Assembly (NCBI GenBank): GCA_964465145.1
Contig: CAYXJR010000083.1
Coordinates: 1-17,664 of the forward strand
DNA: 17,664 nt
Reading direction: 5' to 3'
Source of the DNA: JAUVKA01 sp964465145
GTDB lineage: Bacteria > Bacteroidota > Bacteroidia > Bacteroidales > UBA12481
Position 1 is the first letter of the stretch. The number at the start of each line of letters is the position of its first letter. The notes below the pieces were generated by a model that was given only the letters and a program-made list of their open reading frames with translations, was not told the origin of the DNA and searched no databases. A program made the translations under genes and the position numbers. This document shows positions 1 to 7,660 of the stretch, one piece after another.

Positions 1-180
1 TTTAGCCAACGGAACAAATTCGAGGGGATAATTTCCACCATGGCTTATTTTTGGGTACTCACTGACCAACAGGATTGGTACGGGGTCCGCTATATTGGCA
101 AATCCAATTCAGGGATTTATCGGTTCTTTGGATCAGTTTCAGCAGCTGCATTGTCTGTTCGTTGTGTTCGGGATCAATAA
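1..180 (+). CDS. FISUMP-domain protein, C-terminal fragment
   Basis: Frame 1 is open from the first base of the window to a TAA at 178-180, giving the last 59 residues of a protein whose start lies upstream. The end of the peptide, with FWVLT, DWYGVRYIG, GIYRFFG and a terminal LSVRCVRDQ, fits the Fibrobacter succinogenes major paralogous (FISUMP, Fib_succ_major) domain, which typically ends in an aromatic-rich block and then SVRCV[KR]D. Proteins of this family in Bacteroidota are usually exported and of unknown function. Nothing follows the domain, so a T9SS sorting tail at this end can be excluded. The N-terminus, any signal peptide and the rest of the architecture cannot be seen. The family call rests on pattern recognition of the C-terminal motif; there is no obvious functional link to the neighbouring peptidase. 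Confidence 0.82.
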   Translation, partial: FSQRNKFEGIISTMAYFWVLTDQQDWYGVRYIGKSNSGIYRFFGSVSAAALSVRCVRDQ

Positions 181-272
181 ATGGTATTTCTTCACACAAT
201 CTTCACATTCTTCACCTGATCTTCAAAGGCTTAACATAATATGGGGGTACCTTTAGGTAAAACTATTTAACC
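181..272. promoter_or_regulatory. Intergenic region with four CTTCA[CA] direct repeats and a weak promoter
   Basis: Between the FISUMP gene and the S41 peptidase gene there are four near-identical hexamers (CTTCAC, CTTCAC, CTTCAC, CTTCAA) starting at 190, 201, 210 and 221, so spaced 11, 9 and 11 bases, close to one DNA turn. Downstream, TACCTTTA at 248-255 differs by one base from the Bacteroidota -7 box TAnnTTTG, and it overlaps a small inverted repeat (TACC/GGTA, 248-259). No -33 TTTG stands at the expected distance. The repeats could be a helically phased binding site for a regulator of the peptidase gene, or chance in a short pyrimidine-rich stretch. Confidence 0.3.
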
Positions 273-2465
273 ATGAAAACAATCACTAAATTCAAATGGA
301 TCTCTGTTATTCTACTGCTTAGCGTATCTATGCAGTTATTCGCACAATCATCTACTCCCGGCGATTATTATAACCGGCTGTTCTACTTATGCAAAGCATG
401 GGGCCATGCGAAATATTTTCATACAGAAATTGCAAAAGGAGACATCAACTGGGATGATCAGCTGCTTACAGCAATTGAAAGTGTAAAGGCTGCCACCTCA
501 GACGACCAGTTTAACGAAGTCCTCTTGCAAATGCTGAACAGTGCAAGCCCGATGGGAACCAGCACTGTGCCTTTACCTGATGTGTCAGACGACTTGAACC
601 TTAACAATGACCATTCCTGGATGGATAATGCAATTTTTTCTGCTGAAGTAAATTTGATGCTCCATGAAATTCTGGATAAGTTCCGTCCCCAGAGTAATTA
701 TTATGTTGGACGAGCTTATGTTAACGGAAATCCGACTTTTGATAGCGATAATCAATATTATACAAGTGAAAATTATCCTTCGGAAGGCTTGCGGTTATTA
801 GGCTTATTCAGGTATTGGAATATATACAATTATTTCTTCCCTTATAAAAAACTGATGGACATTAATTGGGATGCTTCCCTGGCTGAATTCATACCAAAAA
901 TTGCAGAATCAGAAGATGAAATTGATTTTCATTTGAACTTCAAGGAACTGACCACCCGCATAAATGATTCACACGCCGGATTAACAAGTACTGTTGTTTA
1001 TAGTAATTTGTATGGCGGTTGCTACCCTCCGTTTCTAACCAGGTTTATTGATAACGAAATGGTAATAACAAAAATATTAGAAGAGGAGACAACATTCGCT
1101 GTTGGGGATATCATAAAGGAAATTGATGGTTTGGATATCTATGAATTAAGGAGCAGTTTGCGAATTTATGCCGGTGGATCAAACGAACCTGCAATTGAAA
1201 AATCCATAAATAATTTGATCATGATGGGAGAGGAGGGTGAATCTCAGATCACCGTAACTAATGGGACAAATACTCACACTGAATCCTTTTTCAGGGATTA
1301 TTCTAATTATTCTAATCTTTTGGTTGATAATGCAGCTATTTGGAGAACAACGATATTTAATAGCTGCACTTTCGGAATTGTCGACATGGCAAGGCTGGAA
1401 GTCGCAGATGTTGCCCCAATGTTTTCGGACCTTTGGAACACCCAAGCTATCGTTTTTGATATCCGAAATTATCCTAGGGGAACCTTATGGACAATTGTGA
1501 ACTATCTTTTTCCCGGTCCGATTCATATTGCAGATTTTACCACCCCGGCTATTAATTATCCTGGGACATTATACTGGCATTCGACCAATATTGGATCCGG
1601 GACAACCGCTCCATACTCTGGCAAGGTAATACTGCTTTTTAATGAGCGAACTATCAGTCAAGCGGAATATACAATCATGGGCCTTGAGCTATTCCCCGAT
1701 GCCATTAAAATAGGCAGTACAACTGCGGGGGCCGATGGAAATGTATCCAAATTATATCTTTCCGGAAATATTTCAGCTTCAATGACGGGATTAGGAACCT
1801 TTTACTCAGATCGCACTCCTACACAACGGGTTGGTATCATCCCCGATTATGAGGTACATCCTACCATCCAGGGAATCCGCGAAGGCAGGGATGAGCTTAT
1901 GGAATTTGCCCTGAACTGCGCCCTTTTGAATGTGCATCCGGATTACTGTTCTTCGTTCGGTAAAGCAACCAAAGAATGGATAGCATCCGTATCCCTGGGC
2001 ACCAATTCAAATCCATCGGGTTCTTCTGCAACAATTGGATATGAGAATTTCGAATCGCCTGTATTCACCGTTGAGTCAGGGAAAAGCTATTCCATCCAGC
2101 TTCTGCCGGGTTATATCAAAGCAGCACTTGAATACTGGGCGGTTTGGATTGATTTCGATGGGGACCAGGGATTCGATGAGCCTGGTGAACTGGTATTTTC
2201 AAAAAACAAGTCCAGAACATCTGTCTCCGGTACAATTATGATTCCGGCAGGCCTATCCCTTACTACCCGGATGAGAGTATCGATGAGCAACTCGTCAGGC
2301 CCGAACGAATTGGCTATCTATTCGCTTGAAGGAAAACTCATGCATAAAGCCCTGATTACATCCAATCTTTCATCGATAGACGTAAGCAGCTGGACTAAAG
2401 GGATTTATTTCATAGAGATAAACAATAAGAAGGGTAGGGTGACGAAAAAAATAATTATCCGATAA
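273..2465 (+). CDS. Secreted S41-family peptidase with partial GEVED domain and T9SS sorting tail
   Basis: 730 residues. Residues 1-24 form a signal peptide (KFKW, hydrophobic core, LFAQ). The protease belongs to the tricorn/IRBP-type branch of family S41: a PDZ-like segment lies at about 260-310, NDSHAG carries Ser233-His234, and the nucleophile region NERTISQAEY places the catalytic serine at 462. The following TTAGADG and GIREGRDEL blocks fit the C-terminal part of the fold and its acidic residue. These enzymes cut peptides outside the cytoplasm. From about 585 there is a GEVED-like beta domain (YWAVWIDFDGD from 621, TRMRVSMS), and residues 679-730 are the second half of a type A T9SS sorting domain (YSLEGKLM, WTKGIYFIEI, KKIIIR). 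The end of GEVED and the FPNP start of the sorting domain are missing (see findings). This start is the only Met placed before the signal peptide. Substrate unknown. Confidence 0.88.
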   Translation: MKTITKFKWISVILLLSVSMQLFAQSSTPGDYYNRLFYLCKAWGHAKYFHTEIAKGDINWDDQLLTAIESVKAATSDDQFNEVLLQMLNSASPMGTSTVPLPDVSDDLNLNNDHSWMDNAIFSAEVNLMLHEILDKFRPQSNYYVGRAYVNGNPTFDSDNQYYTSENYPSEGLRLLGLFRYWNIYNYFFPYKKLMDINWDASLAEFIPKIAESEDEIDFHLNFKELTTRINDSHAGLTSTVVYSNLYGGCYPPFLTRFIDNEMVITKILEEETTFAVGDIIKEIDGLDIYELRSSLRIYAGGSNEPAIEKSINNLIMMGEEGESQITVTNGTNTHTESFFRDYSNYSNLLVDNAAIWRTTIFNSCTFGIVDMARLEVADVAPMFSDLWNTQAIVFDIRNYPRGTLWTIVNYLFPGPIHIADFTTPAINYPGTLYWHSTNIGSGTTAPYSGKVILLFNERTISQAEYTIMGLELFPDAIKIGSTTAGADGNVSKLYLSGNISASMTGLGTFYSDRTPTQRVGIIPDYEVHPTIQGIREGRDELMEFALNCALLNVHPDYCSSFGKATKEWIASVSLGTNSNPSGSSATIGYENFESPVFTVESGKSYSIQLLPGYIKAALEYWAVWIDFDGDQGFDEPGELVFSKNKSRTSVSGTIMIPAGLSLTTRMRVSMSNSSGPNELAIYSLEGKLMHKALITSNLSSIDVSSWTKGIYFIEINNKKGRVTKKIIIR

Positions 2466-2543
2466 TTCCGGAGGATCGGGAAGGTTTTTTATTGAGACGC
2501 ACAAGATGATCTGACAATCTTAAAGAAGTCTTTTAATTTCAAC

Positions 2544-4421
2544 TCAATTCATAACGCCAACTTTCTCTTTGGAAGGTAATGGGTAATACTTCTTGCTGAC
2601 CGGTTGCAAATGTTTTGTTGGATGCAGGGCACTTGCCACTGATTCAGCCAAATCCAACACCGGGATTTTTGAAACATTTGCAAAAGTCTTTTTACAAAGC
2701 GGACAATTGGTAACGAGAACCTGAGGATTTTCAATTGTTAATTCTGACATTGCATTACCGGATACACATTTGCGCAGTGATAGGTCAAGACCAAGTCCAG
2801 CCAGGCTACCTCCGCAGCATAAACTTTTGGATTTAGGAGTAAGGTTTTTCCTGTAAATTGAAGAGAGCAGACTGATGCTGCTATTTGTTGTTACAGATAT
2901 ATTTCTGAGTTCGCAAGGCTCATGGTATGAAAAGGATAATGGGAGCTGTGAAAGATCGATTTTTTGCCAATCGATCAGATCTCCAATATATTGAGAGTGA
3001 TGAAGAATCCTTATCCCTGGAAGTTCATAGTCTTCATTGAAAGTACGGTAGCAAATTGGGCAGGATGTTACCAGAAGGGTGGCACCTGAGCCTATAAATT
3101 CCTGTTCGAGTCTTTTTTGAATATTCAAAGCAGCCTGGGTCTGACCGGCTAATTTCAAAGGTCTACCGCAGCATATCCCTCCTTCTGGATCAAAAAATCT
3201 CCATGAAATTCCGGAAGCCTCGAAAATTTCTTGCATGGCATGTTTAATGGAGGGTGTCAAATGCGTCATACAACCCGCATAATAAAGAACCCTTGGAGTT
3301 GGTGTTCCCGACGAAATTATTGGCTCGTGATTACTCCATTGCCCAATCCCGAGGTCAAGGCGGTTTAAATTTCTGAGCGATACCAATTCGAGTCCAACCG
3401 GACAATCCTTTTCACAATTCCCGCAATGTAAGCATTGCCATGCAAGATCATCAAGCAGTTTATATCTAACAGAACGGAGAAAGTAGATGCTTTGTATCCT
3501 CCTTGTTGGATCAGCCTCTGCAAGCTGACATGAATCAATACAAATGCCGCAAGAAGAACATGCATGCAAGGCTAAATCAGAATATCCAGGGGAGTCGGGT
3601 TGAACATGAACCCCGTATTTTCTAAAAAAGATTAAAACGGGTTCAGCAGGAATGTGTGCATATCGCGTGAAGGGCAAAGCTAAAAAGAAAACAAAGAGAA
3701 TTGAAGAATAGACCCACCAGGAAATCAGTGCATATGAATCGAGCATGCCTGATGAAATTCCGGGTTCGAGCGTCAATCTGTATATGTTGCCAAGGGATCC
3801 GGTAAGAAAGCCGCCGGTTCCATGGGCCCCGCACGTTAAACTTTCAGCTACCAACCGTGCCGGAAAGATCAACCAGAGTGATGTTAAGGCAATCTTATCA
3901 ACAGCCCTTTGTTTTGTGGTTTGTTTCATTCCGAGGAAAATAGAATGAAATCTTTTTATGATTACCAGGATTAATCCCGACAATACCATCAATAGAAATA
4001 GATCCATCCAAAAAGCAAAACCAAATGACTGCAAGGAAGCTGGATATGTGGGTCCTGGGTCGAAAAAACGCCAGAATACCGATATGTAAATGGGTTTAAA
4101 GAGCTTACCAGTATACCAGGTAGATTCAATATTTCCGAGCAGGATGAGCATGAACCATCCGAATGCCAGGCTCATATGCATGTAACCGAGCCGCTTGTTT
4201 CTGACGAAAATTTTTCGATGCAACAGGGATTCCTTGATCACTTCGCCTAAAGCCTGCCATGTTTTACAAGAAAAAATTCCCCGAAGAATCAATTTTTGAT
4301 CGACCGAATTTACCCCTGCAAACCAGCGATACACCTTATATGTAAAGAAACATCCGATGAATGTGAATCCTGCAGTAAACAACAATGCAAATGGGTTAAA
4401 CCATTGAAGATGAGTAAACAT
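2544..4421 (-). CDS. Membrane-bound HdrD-like Fe-S oxidoreductase with NarI-like cytochrome b domain (FadF/EMO/HdrF type)
   Basis: 625 residues, last gene of the operon. The first 260 residues hold about five membrane segments (near 10-30, 82-98, 138-156, 178-196, 231-251), as in NarI-like cytochrome b; His82 (GYMHMS), His159 and His256 are candidate haem ligands. Two [4Fe-4S] motifs follow: C288-C291-C294-C298 and C330-C333-C336-C340-P. Then come two complete CCG domains: C384, CC417-418, C454-C457 and C503, CC535-536, C573-C576. This order matches the DUF224 Fe-S oxidoreductases (FadF, EMO, HdrF), which pass electrons between a cytoplasmic partner and menaquinone; EMO takes them from EtfAB during fatty-acid oxidation. 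No etf genes lie here, so the Hdr-like proteins encoded just upstream are the likely partners. Its start overlaps the preceding gene by 26 bases, which suggests translational coupling. Architecture certain; partner and direction of flow inferred. Confidence 0.88.
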   Translation of the reverse strand: MFTHLQWFNPFALLFTAGFTFIGCFFTYKVYRWFAGVNSVDQKLILRGIFSCKTWQALGEVIKESLLHRKIFVRNKRLGYMHMSLAFGWFMLILLGNIESTWYTGKLFKPIYISVFWRFFDPGPTYPASLQSFGFAFWMDLFLLMVLSGLILVIIKRFHSIFLGMKQTTKQRAVDKIALTSLWLIFPARLVAESLTCGAHGTGGFLTGSLGNIYRLTLEPGISSGMLDSYALISWWVYSSILFVFFLALPFTRYAHIPAEPVLIFFRKYGVHVQPDSPGYSDLALHACSSCGICIDSCQLAEADPTRRIQSIYFLRSVRYKLLDDLAWQCLHCGNCEKDCPVGLELVSLRNLNRLDLGIGQWSNHEPIISSGTPTPRVLYYAGCMTHLTPSIKHAMQEIFEASGISWRFFDPEGGICCGRPLKLAGQTQAALNIQKRLEQEFIGSGATLLVTSCPICYRTFNEDYELPGIRILHHSQYIGDLIDWQKIDLSQLPLSFSYHEPCELRNISVTTNSSISLLSSIYRKNLTPKSKSLCCGGSLAGLGLDLSLRKCVSGNAMSELTIENPQVLVTNCPLCKKTFANVSKIPVLDLAESVASALHPTKHLQPVSKKYYPLPSKEKVGVMN

Positions 4422-4761
4422 TGTCGTTAGCTTTTGCCATTAAGTTAATTACTATGTATCGTGTGGAGATGCCTCGGGGACAAACCAACTGACATTTTCC
4501 ACATAAAACACATGAAGACAATTCATTTTGAATCCGGCTTACCAGTTCAACCGGATCCGACTTCCAAAGCGAATAATGAAGTTTTCGAAGATTTAATCCC
4601 GAATAGGAACCTGCTGTACAAGTTGCCGCACAGGCTCCGCAATTGATGCAAGACTGCCATGATCCTACCATACGCGATAATTCCACAGCAAAATGAGTAT
4701 CTAAATTATCCAGGTCGATTTGCCTGCCTTGCGAAATTTCAAATCCAAACTTTGTCTTCAT
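4396..4761 (-). CDS. HdrC-like 4Fe-4S protein, second copy
   Basis: 121 residues, small and soluble, with two CxxCxxCxxxC cluster motifs: C38-C41-C44-C48 (CINCGACAATC) and C84-C87-C90-C94 (CVLCGKCQLVCPRG). This is the layout of HdrC, the electron-wire subunit that links the flavin of HdrA to the CCG clusters of HdrB or HdrD. It lies 15 bases after the HdrA-like gene and overlaps the membrane HdrD-like gene by 26 bases, so it is best read as the bridge between the soluble module and the membrane subunit. It is a distinct paralogue of the longer HdrC-like protein at the head of the operon, with only the cluster regions alike. Fused HdrC-HdrE proteins (QmoC) perform a similar bridging job in sulfate reducers. 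The assignment to the family is firm, the bridging role inferred. Confidence 0.87.
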   Translation of the reverse strand: MKTKFGFEISQGRQIDLDNLDTHFAVELSRMVGSWQSCINCGACAATCTAGSYSGLNLRKLHYSLWKSDPVELVSRIQNELSSCVLCGKCQLVCPRGISTRYIVINLMAKANDNVYSSSMV

Positions 4762-4776
4762 ATTGATTTCATTGTT

Positions 4777-5808
4777 TCAGGATTGATGTTTAAGATATTG
4801 AAAAACCTCTGCTGCGGCAGATCTTCCGGAGGCAATGGATTCGGGGATATTCATAGGGCCGCAGCATGAACCGGCAACATAAACGCCAGCTTGGTTATCT
4901 ACCCGGTTTGAATTCATATACCTGCTTATCTGGTAAAATCCGTCCTGACCTGTGGTATTCTCATTTCCTGGTTCAAATTCGATATTTGATTTGCAGGGTA
5001 CCATTCCGATCAGAAGAACCAGCCAATCCGTTGTCACTTTGAGCGGTCGTCCCATAAGGGTGTCTTCTGCCTTGATCACAATTCGATGGTGATCATTTTC
5101 GCCGGCTTCAGAAACACGGCCCCTTATAAATTGAATGCCATATTTTTCCTGGGCTTCCCTGAAAAGCTCTTCATATCCCCTGCCGCCGGCCCGAAGGTCA
5201 ATGTAAAAATTATACACCCTGCATTGCGGATACAATTCCTTCACCTGAATTGCCTGCTTTATACCGGTAATACAACAAAGTCTGCTGCAATAATTTATAC
5301 CCGACTGAGAATCCCGGGATCCTACGCAATGGACAAATGCCACCGTCTGGGGATCTTTTCCATTAAAAGTGAGAGGTAGCTTTGACGAATTAAACAAGGT
5401 TTCCAATCCGGGAGAATCGATAACCCTTTCGTATATGCCAAATCCAAATTCCTCTTTTAATCTGGCATCAAAAAAATCAAATCCCGTGGAAATAATAACC
5501 GCATCAAATTCGTCATGAGTACCTTTTTCTGTTTCCAGTTTTAAACTGCGAGATACCCTGCTGAGCCTGATCACCTGAGTATCAGGGATCCACCGGATCA
5601 TTGGATGATCCAGCCATTTTAGCAACTTTTTATGGACTTCTTTTGCCGATATCCTATCTGGGAAAAGGTTATGGTTGCTCCTTATTTTCTTACCGGCCTC
5701 AGATGATTTTTCATAAAGACTGACGGCTAGTCCCATTTCTGCCAGGGTTATAGCAGCTGCCAGACCTGCCGGTCCGGCACCCAAAACCGCAACTTTTTTA
5801 TCGTTCAT
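4777..5808 (-). CDS. Short HdrA-like FAD oxidoreductase
   Basis: 343 residues. An N-terminal dinucleotide-binding site GAGPAGLAAA (10-19) is followed by the diagnostic HdrA signature: HCVGSRD with C161, then YCSRLCC with C174, C178 and C179, which in HdrA/QmoA hold an Fe-S cluster next to the FAD. GGRGYEELFREAQ (208-220) and AGSCCGPMNIPESIASG (312-328) are also typical of the family. The length is close to sHdrA or a short QmoA and far below methanogen HdrA (about 650 residues); the ferredoxin-like domains of the long form are absent. The protein therefore has a flavin and probably one cluster, and must exchange electrons through the HdrC-like partners encoded on either side of its operon position. 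It starts 12 bases after the HdrB-like stop. Family assignment is strong; whether it bifurcates electrons cannot be told, and the missing domains argue against the methanogen mechanism. Confidence 0.88.
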   Translation of the reverse strand: MNDKKVAVLGAGPAGLAAAITLAEMGLAVSLYEKSSEAGKKIRSNHNLFPDRISAKEVHKKLLKWLDHPMIRWIPDTQVIRLSRVSRSLKLETEKGTHDEFDAVIISTGFDFFDARLKEEFGFGIYERVIDSPGLETLFNSSKLPLTFNGKDPQTVAFVHCVGSRDSQSGINYCSRLCCITGIKQAIQVKELYPQCRVYNFYIDLRAGGRGYEELFREAQEKYGIQFIRGRVSEAGENDHHRIVIKAEDTLMGRPLKVTTDWLVLLIGMVPCKSNIEFEPGNENTTGQDGFYQISRYMNSNRVDNQAGVYVAGSCCGPMNIPESIASGRSAAAEVFQYLKHQS

Positions 5809-5820
5809 GATTGAAATCCT

Positions 5821-6879
5821 TTAATCTTGAACAGTAATACCACAAAGAATATGAGCTCCGGCATCCACCCTCCTGTTTCTAATTACATATTTCTCATCCT
5901 TATTATACTTCACCCCGATTTTATCAAGTAACGGCTCAATATCAACCTGATGAGTCTGAAAGCCAATCTCCCAAGGATCATATCCCAACACCAAAGCCAC
6001 AAGCTCCTCATGAGAAATAACAGGGATTTTATTTCCATCCTTACCATAAACCGAATGATCCATTTGTTCGAGAGTATACTGCCACCTGTCGAGAAACATG
6101 GTGCATCCGGGACAATTTGCCACGATCATATCCGGTTCAAAAGGTTTCATAGATTCAAGTTTTATACGTGAATTTGAGATTGAATACCCCCGGTTTTCCT
6201 GGATCAGATAATGCCTGAAGCCGAAACCGCAGCAATGTCTTCGTTCCGGGTAGTCAATCACATCTCCTCCAAGGACAGTTATCAATCCTTTCAGAACTTG
6301 CGGAAATTCCGAACCTCCTATACCCCGCTCGCGAAAGATCTTGGCATAATGGCATCCAATATGGTCAACAATTTTCAAAGGCAGTCCTGTATTTTGATTT
6401 ACCAGTTTGTACTGTGCGATTTTCGCAATCTCATGTCGAAATTTGTAGAGCAGATCCGAAACATGAACAAGGTTTTTGGGTTCAATAAACGTTCGTCCTG
6501 TTGCTTCCTCCAAATATCCAGCGATCTGATTCTTCTTTTCCGGATGATGTTTCCACAAATCCAGGATTTCCGAATAGATTCCAAAGGAAGTAACACAGGA
6601 GATGACCATATTTTCCAAACCGTTTTTCTGCATTATTGAGAATTGCCTGGCAATAACGGTCATAATGGTATCCAGGGGAACAACATCCCCATGATAACCA
6701 ATTCCGGTGCATGTAGTGTGATCTGGATCCTCAATAATGTTAATATTCAGCCGGTTTCTAAGGATATCAATAATTACATTTTCAGCTCCCGGGAAGAAAG
6801 TCTGCCTTATGCAACTCCGTGCGATGAAAAAATTGTCATCTGCGATCTCTTTTTGATAGTCTTTCCAGTAGGAGGTCAT
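5821..6879 (-). CDS. HdrB-like CCG-domain protein with a degenerate first cluster site
   Basis: 352 residues, the HdrB-type catalytic subunit. The C-terminal CCG domain is complete: C176 (DHIGCHYAK), C216-C217-G (HCCGFGF), C256-x-x-C259 (NCPGCTMF), the set that binds a noncubane [4Fe-4S] cluster in HdrB. The N-terminal CCG domain is recognisable but eroded: the usual PGC is FFPGA (Ala31), CCG is CTG (C57-T58-G59), and CxxC is C95 with Ser98. A further cysteine, C23, lies nearby. In methanogens the two noncubane clusters split the CoM-S-S-CoB disulfide; here the substrate is unknown and probably different. The extra C-terminal tail (about 290-352, including LGYDPWEIGFQTHQVD) resembles bacterial HdrB-family proteins. 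It sits between the HdrC-like and HdrA-like genes with gaps of 29 and 12 bases, consistent with one HdrCBA complex. Confidence 0.87.
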   Translation of the reverse strand: MTSYWKDYQKEIADDNFFIARSCIRQTFFPGAENVIIDILRNRLNINIIEDPDHTTCTGIGYHGDVVPLDTIMTVIARQFSIMQKNGLENMVISCVTSFGIYSEILDLWKHHPEKKNQIAGYLEEATGRTFIEPKNLVHVSDLLYKFRHEIAKIAQYKLVNQNTGLPLKIVDHIGCHYAKIFRERGIGGSEFPQVLKGLITVLGGDVIDYPERRHCCGFGFRHYLIQENRGYSISNSRIKLESMKPFEPDMIVANCPGCTMFLDRWQYTLEQMDHSVYGKDGNKIPVISHEELVALVLGYDPWEIGFQTHQVDIEPLLDKIGVKYNKDEKYVIRNRRVDAGAHILCGITVQD

Positions 6880-6908
6880 TGGAATCTCGGTTTCGGTTTA
6901 AAGATTTC

Positions 6909-7547
6909 TTAATTCTTTGTGTTTCGACCCGGGTCATCCGGTACCTGACATTTTTCAATCTGGTTCCATAAATCCCGGCAGCCGGAGATATCAAAGATTC
7001 GTTTTAGCTCAGCAAGTGTTTGGGATGATATTTTACGCAGCAATCGTCCCCCTTCCTGATTAAATGAGTCATCGAAATGTGTGTATACTTCACCATTATT
7101 TCGCGTCATCCATTCCCAAACCGGACCTAGCTCAGGGTGCTGTTTAGGATCCAGGCGAAAAGGATGAACACAATATCCTGTTTCAAGAATATTATGGCCA
7201 ATGCCTCTTTTTATCCTTATCTGCATACGCCCCTGTTCAGAATTTTGGAATAACCCCGACTCGATGGATACAGAGCGAAGAATTGAGATAAGGGTCCCAG
7301 GGCTATTTCCACGCGGACATCGGGGTTTGCAACTCATGCATTGGCCACAGTACCAAATATCCTCAGAGCTAAGCAAATCATGGATTTGTTTTTCATTTCC
7401 TTCTATAACCAGTCCCATGATAATTCTTGGATCATAAGGAAAATAATCCGCAGCCGGACATATTGCAGCACAAACTCCACAGTTTATGCAGGATTGGCAT
7501 GCTTCAGTGAATCTGATATCCGCCTTAACCTGATCCAATAGTGACAT
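6909..7547 (-). CDS. HdrC-like 4Fe-4S protein, first gene of the Hdr-like operon
   Basis: 212 residues. Two cluster motifs: C20-C23-C26-C30-P (CINCGVCAAICP) and C67-C70-C73-C77-P (CGQCMSCKPRCPRG), with the spacing of HdrC. C17 just before the first motif is extra. The C-terminal 110 residues have no cysteine clusters and resemble the tail of longer bacterial HdrC-like proteins (GYCVHPFRLDPKQHPELGPVWEW). The predicted role is electron transfer between the flavin of the HdrA-like protein and the CCG site of the HdrB-like protein. A purine-rich AAGAAGGG stands shortly before the ATG, and a Bacteroidota-type -7 box lies 20 bases upstream, so this is the likely first gene of the transcript. Family call firm. 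Confidence 0.87.
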   Translation of the reverse strand: MSLLDQVKADIRFTEACQSCINCGVCAAICPAADYFPYDPRIIMGLVIEGNEKQIHDLLSSEDIWYCGQCMSCKPRCPRGNSPGTLISILRSVSIESGLFQNSEQGRMQIRIKRGIGHNILETGYCVHPFRLDPKQHPELGPVWEWMTRNNGEVYTHFDDSFNQEGGRLLRKISSQTLAELKRIFDISGCRDLWNQIEKCQVPDDPGRNTKN

Positions 7548-7566
7548 ATAATCCCTTCTTTACCAG

Positions 7567-7574
7567 CAAATTTA
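7567..7574 (-). promoter_or_regulatory. Candidate -7 box of the Hdr-like operon
   Basis: On the minus strand the bases read TAAATTTG, an exact match to the Bacteroidota -7 consensus TAnnTTTG, 20 bases before the start codon of the first HdrC-like gene. No TTTG is present at the usual distance of about 20 bases, so the promoter may be weak or activator-dependent. Transcription from here would leave a leader of roughly 12 bases. The 113-base gap to the response regulator gene shows no convincing terminator, so read-through from the regulator genes is also possible. Confidence 0.4.
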
Positions 7575-7660
7575 GGTTTGTAAAAAGGAATGAGGAAGAC
7601 AATAAGTACTGAAATAAGATGGTAGGAGTACGGAATTCCAGATCAGTATAAATACCTACA

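Noticed and set aside
68..187. A minus-strand reading frame antisense to the FISUMP fragment
   Set aside because: It is short, lacks a good start and overlaps the well-supported plus-strand FISUMP C-terminus.
2466..2543. Possible terminator between the convergent S41 and HdrD-like genes (TTAAAGA-AG-TCTTTTAA)
   Set aside because: The stem is imperfect, very AT-rich and has almost no loop or T-run, so it is too weak to call.
2544..7547. Reading the cluster as a glycolate oxidase, Dsr or Nar operon
   Set aside because: The CCG and 4Fe-4S arrangement together with an HdrA flavoprotein fits the Hdr family; no glycolate oxidase flavin subunit, sulfite reductase or molybdopterin enzyme is encoded.
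7575..7660. Possible terminator between the response regulator and the Hdr-like operon (GTAGG...CCTAC with inner GGAATTCC)
   Set aside because: Only five outer base pairs with a long inner region and no T-run after it; not convincing.
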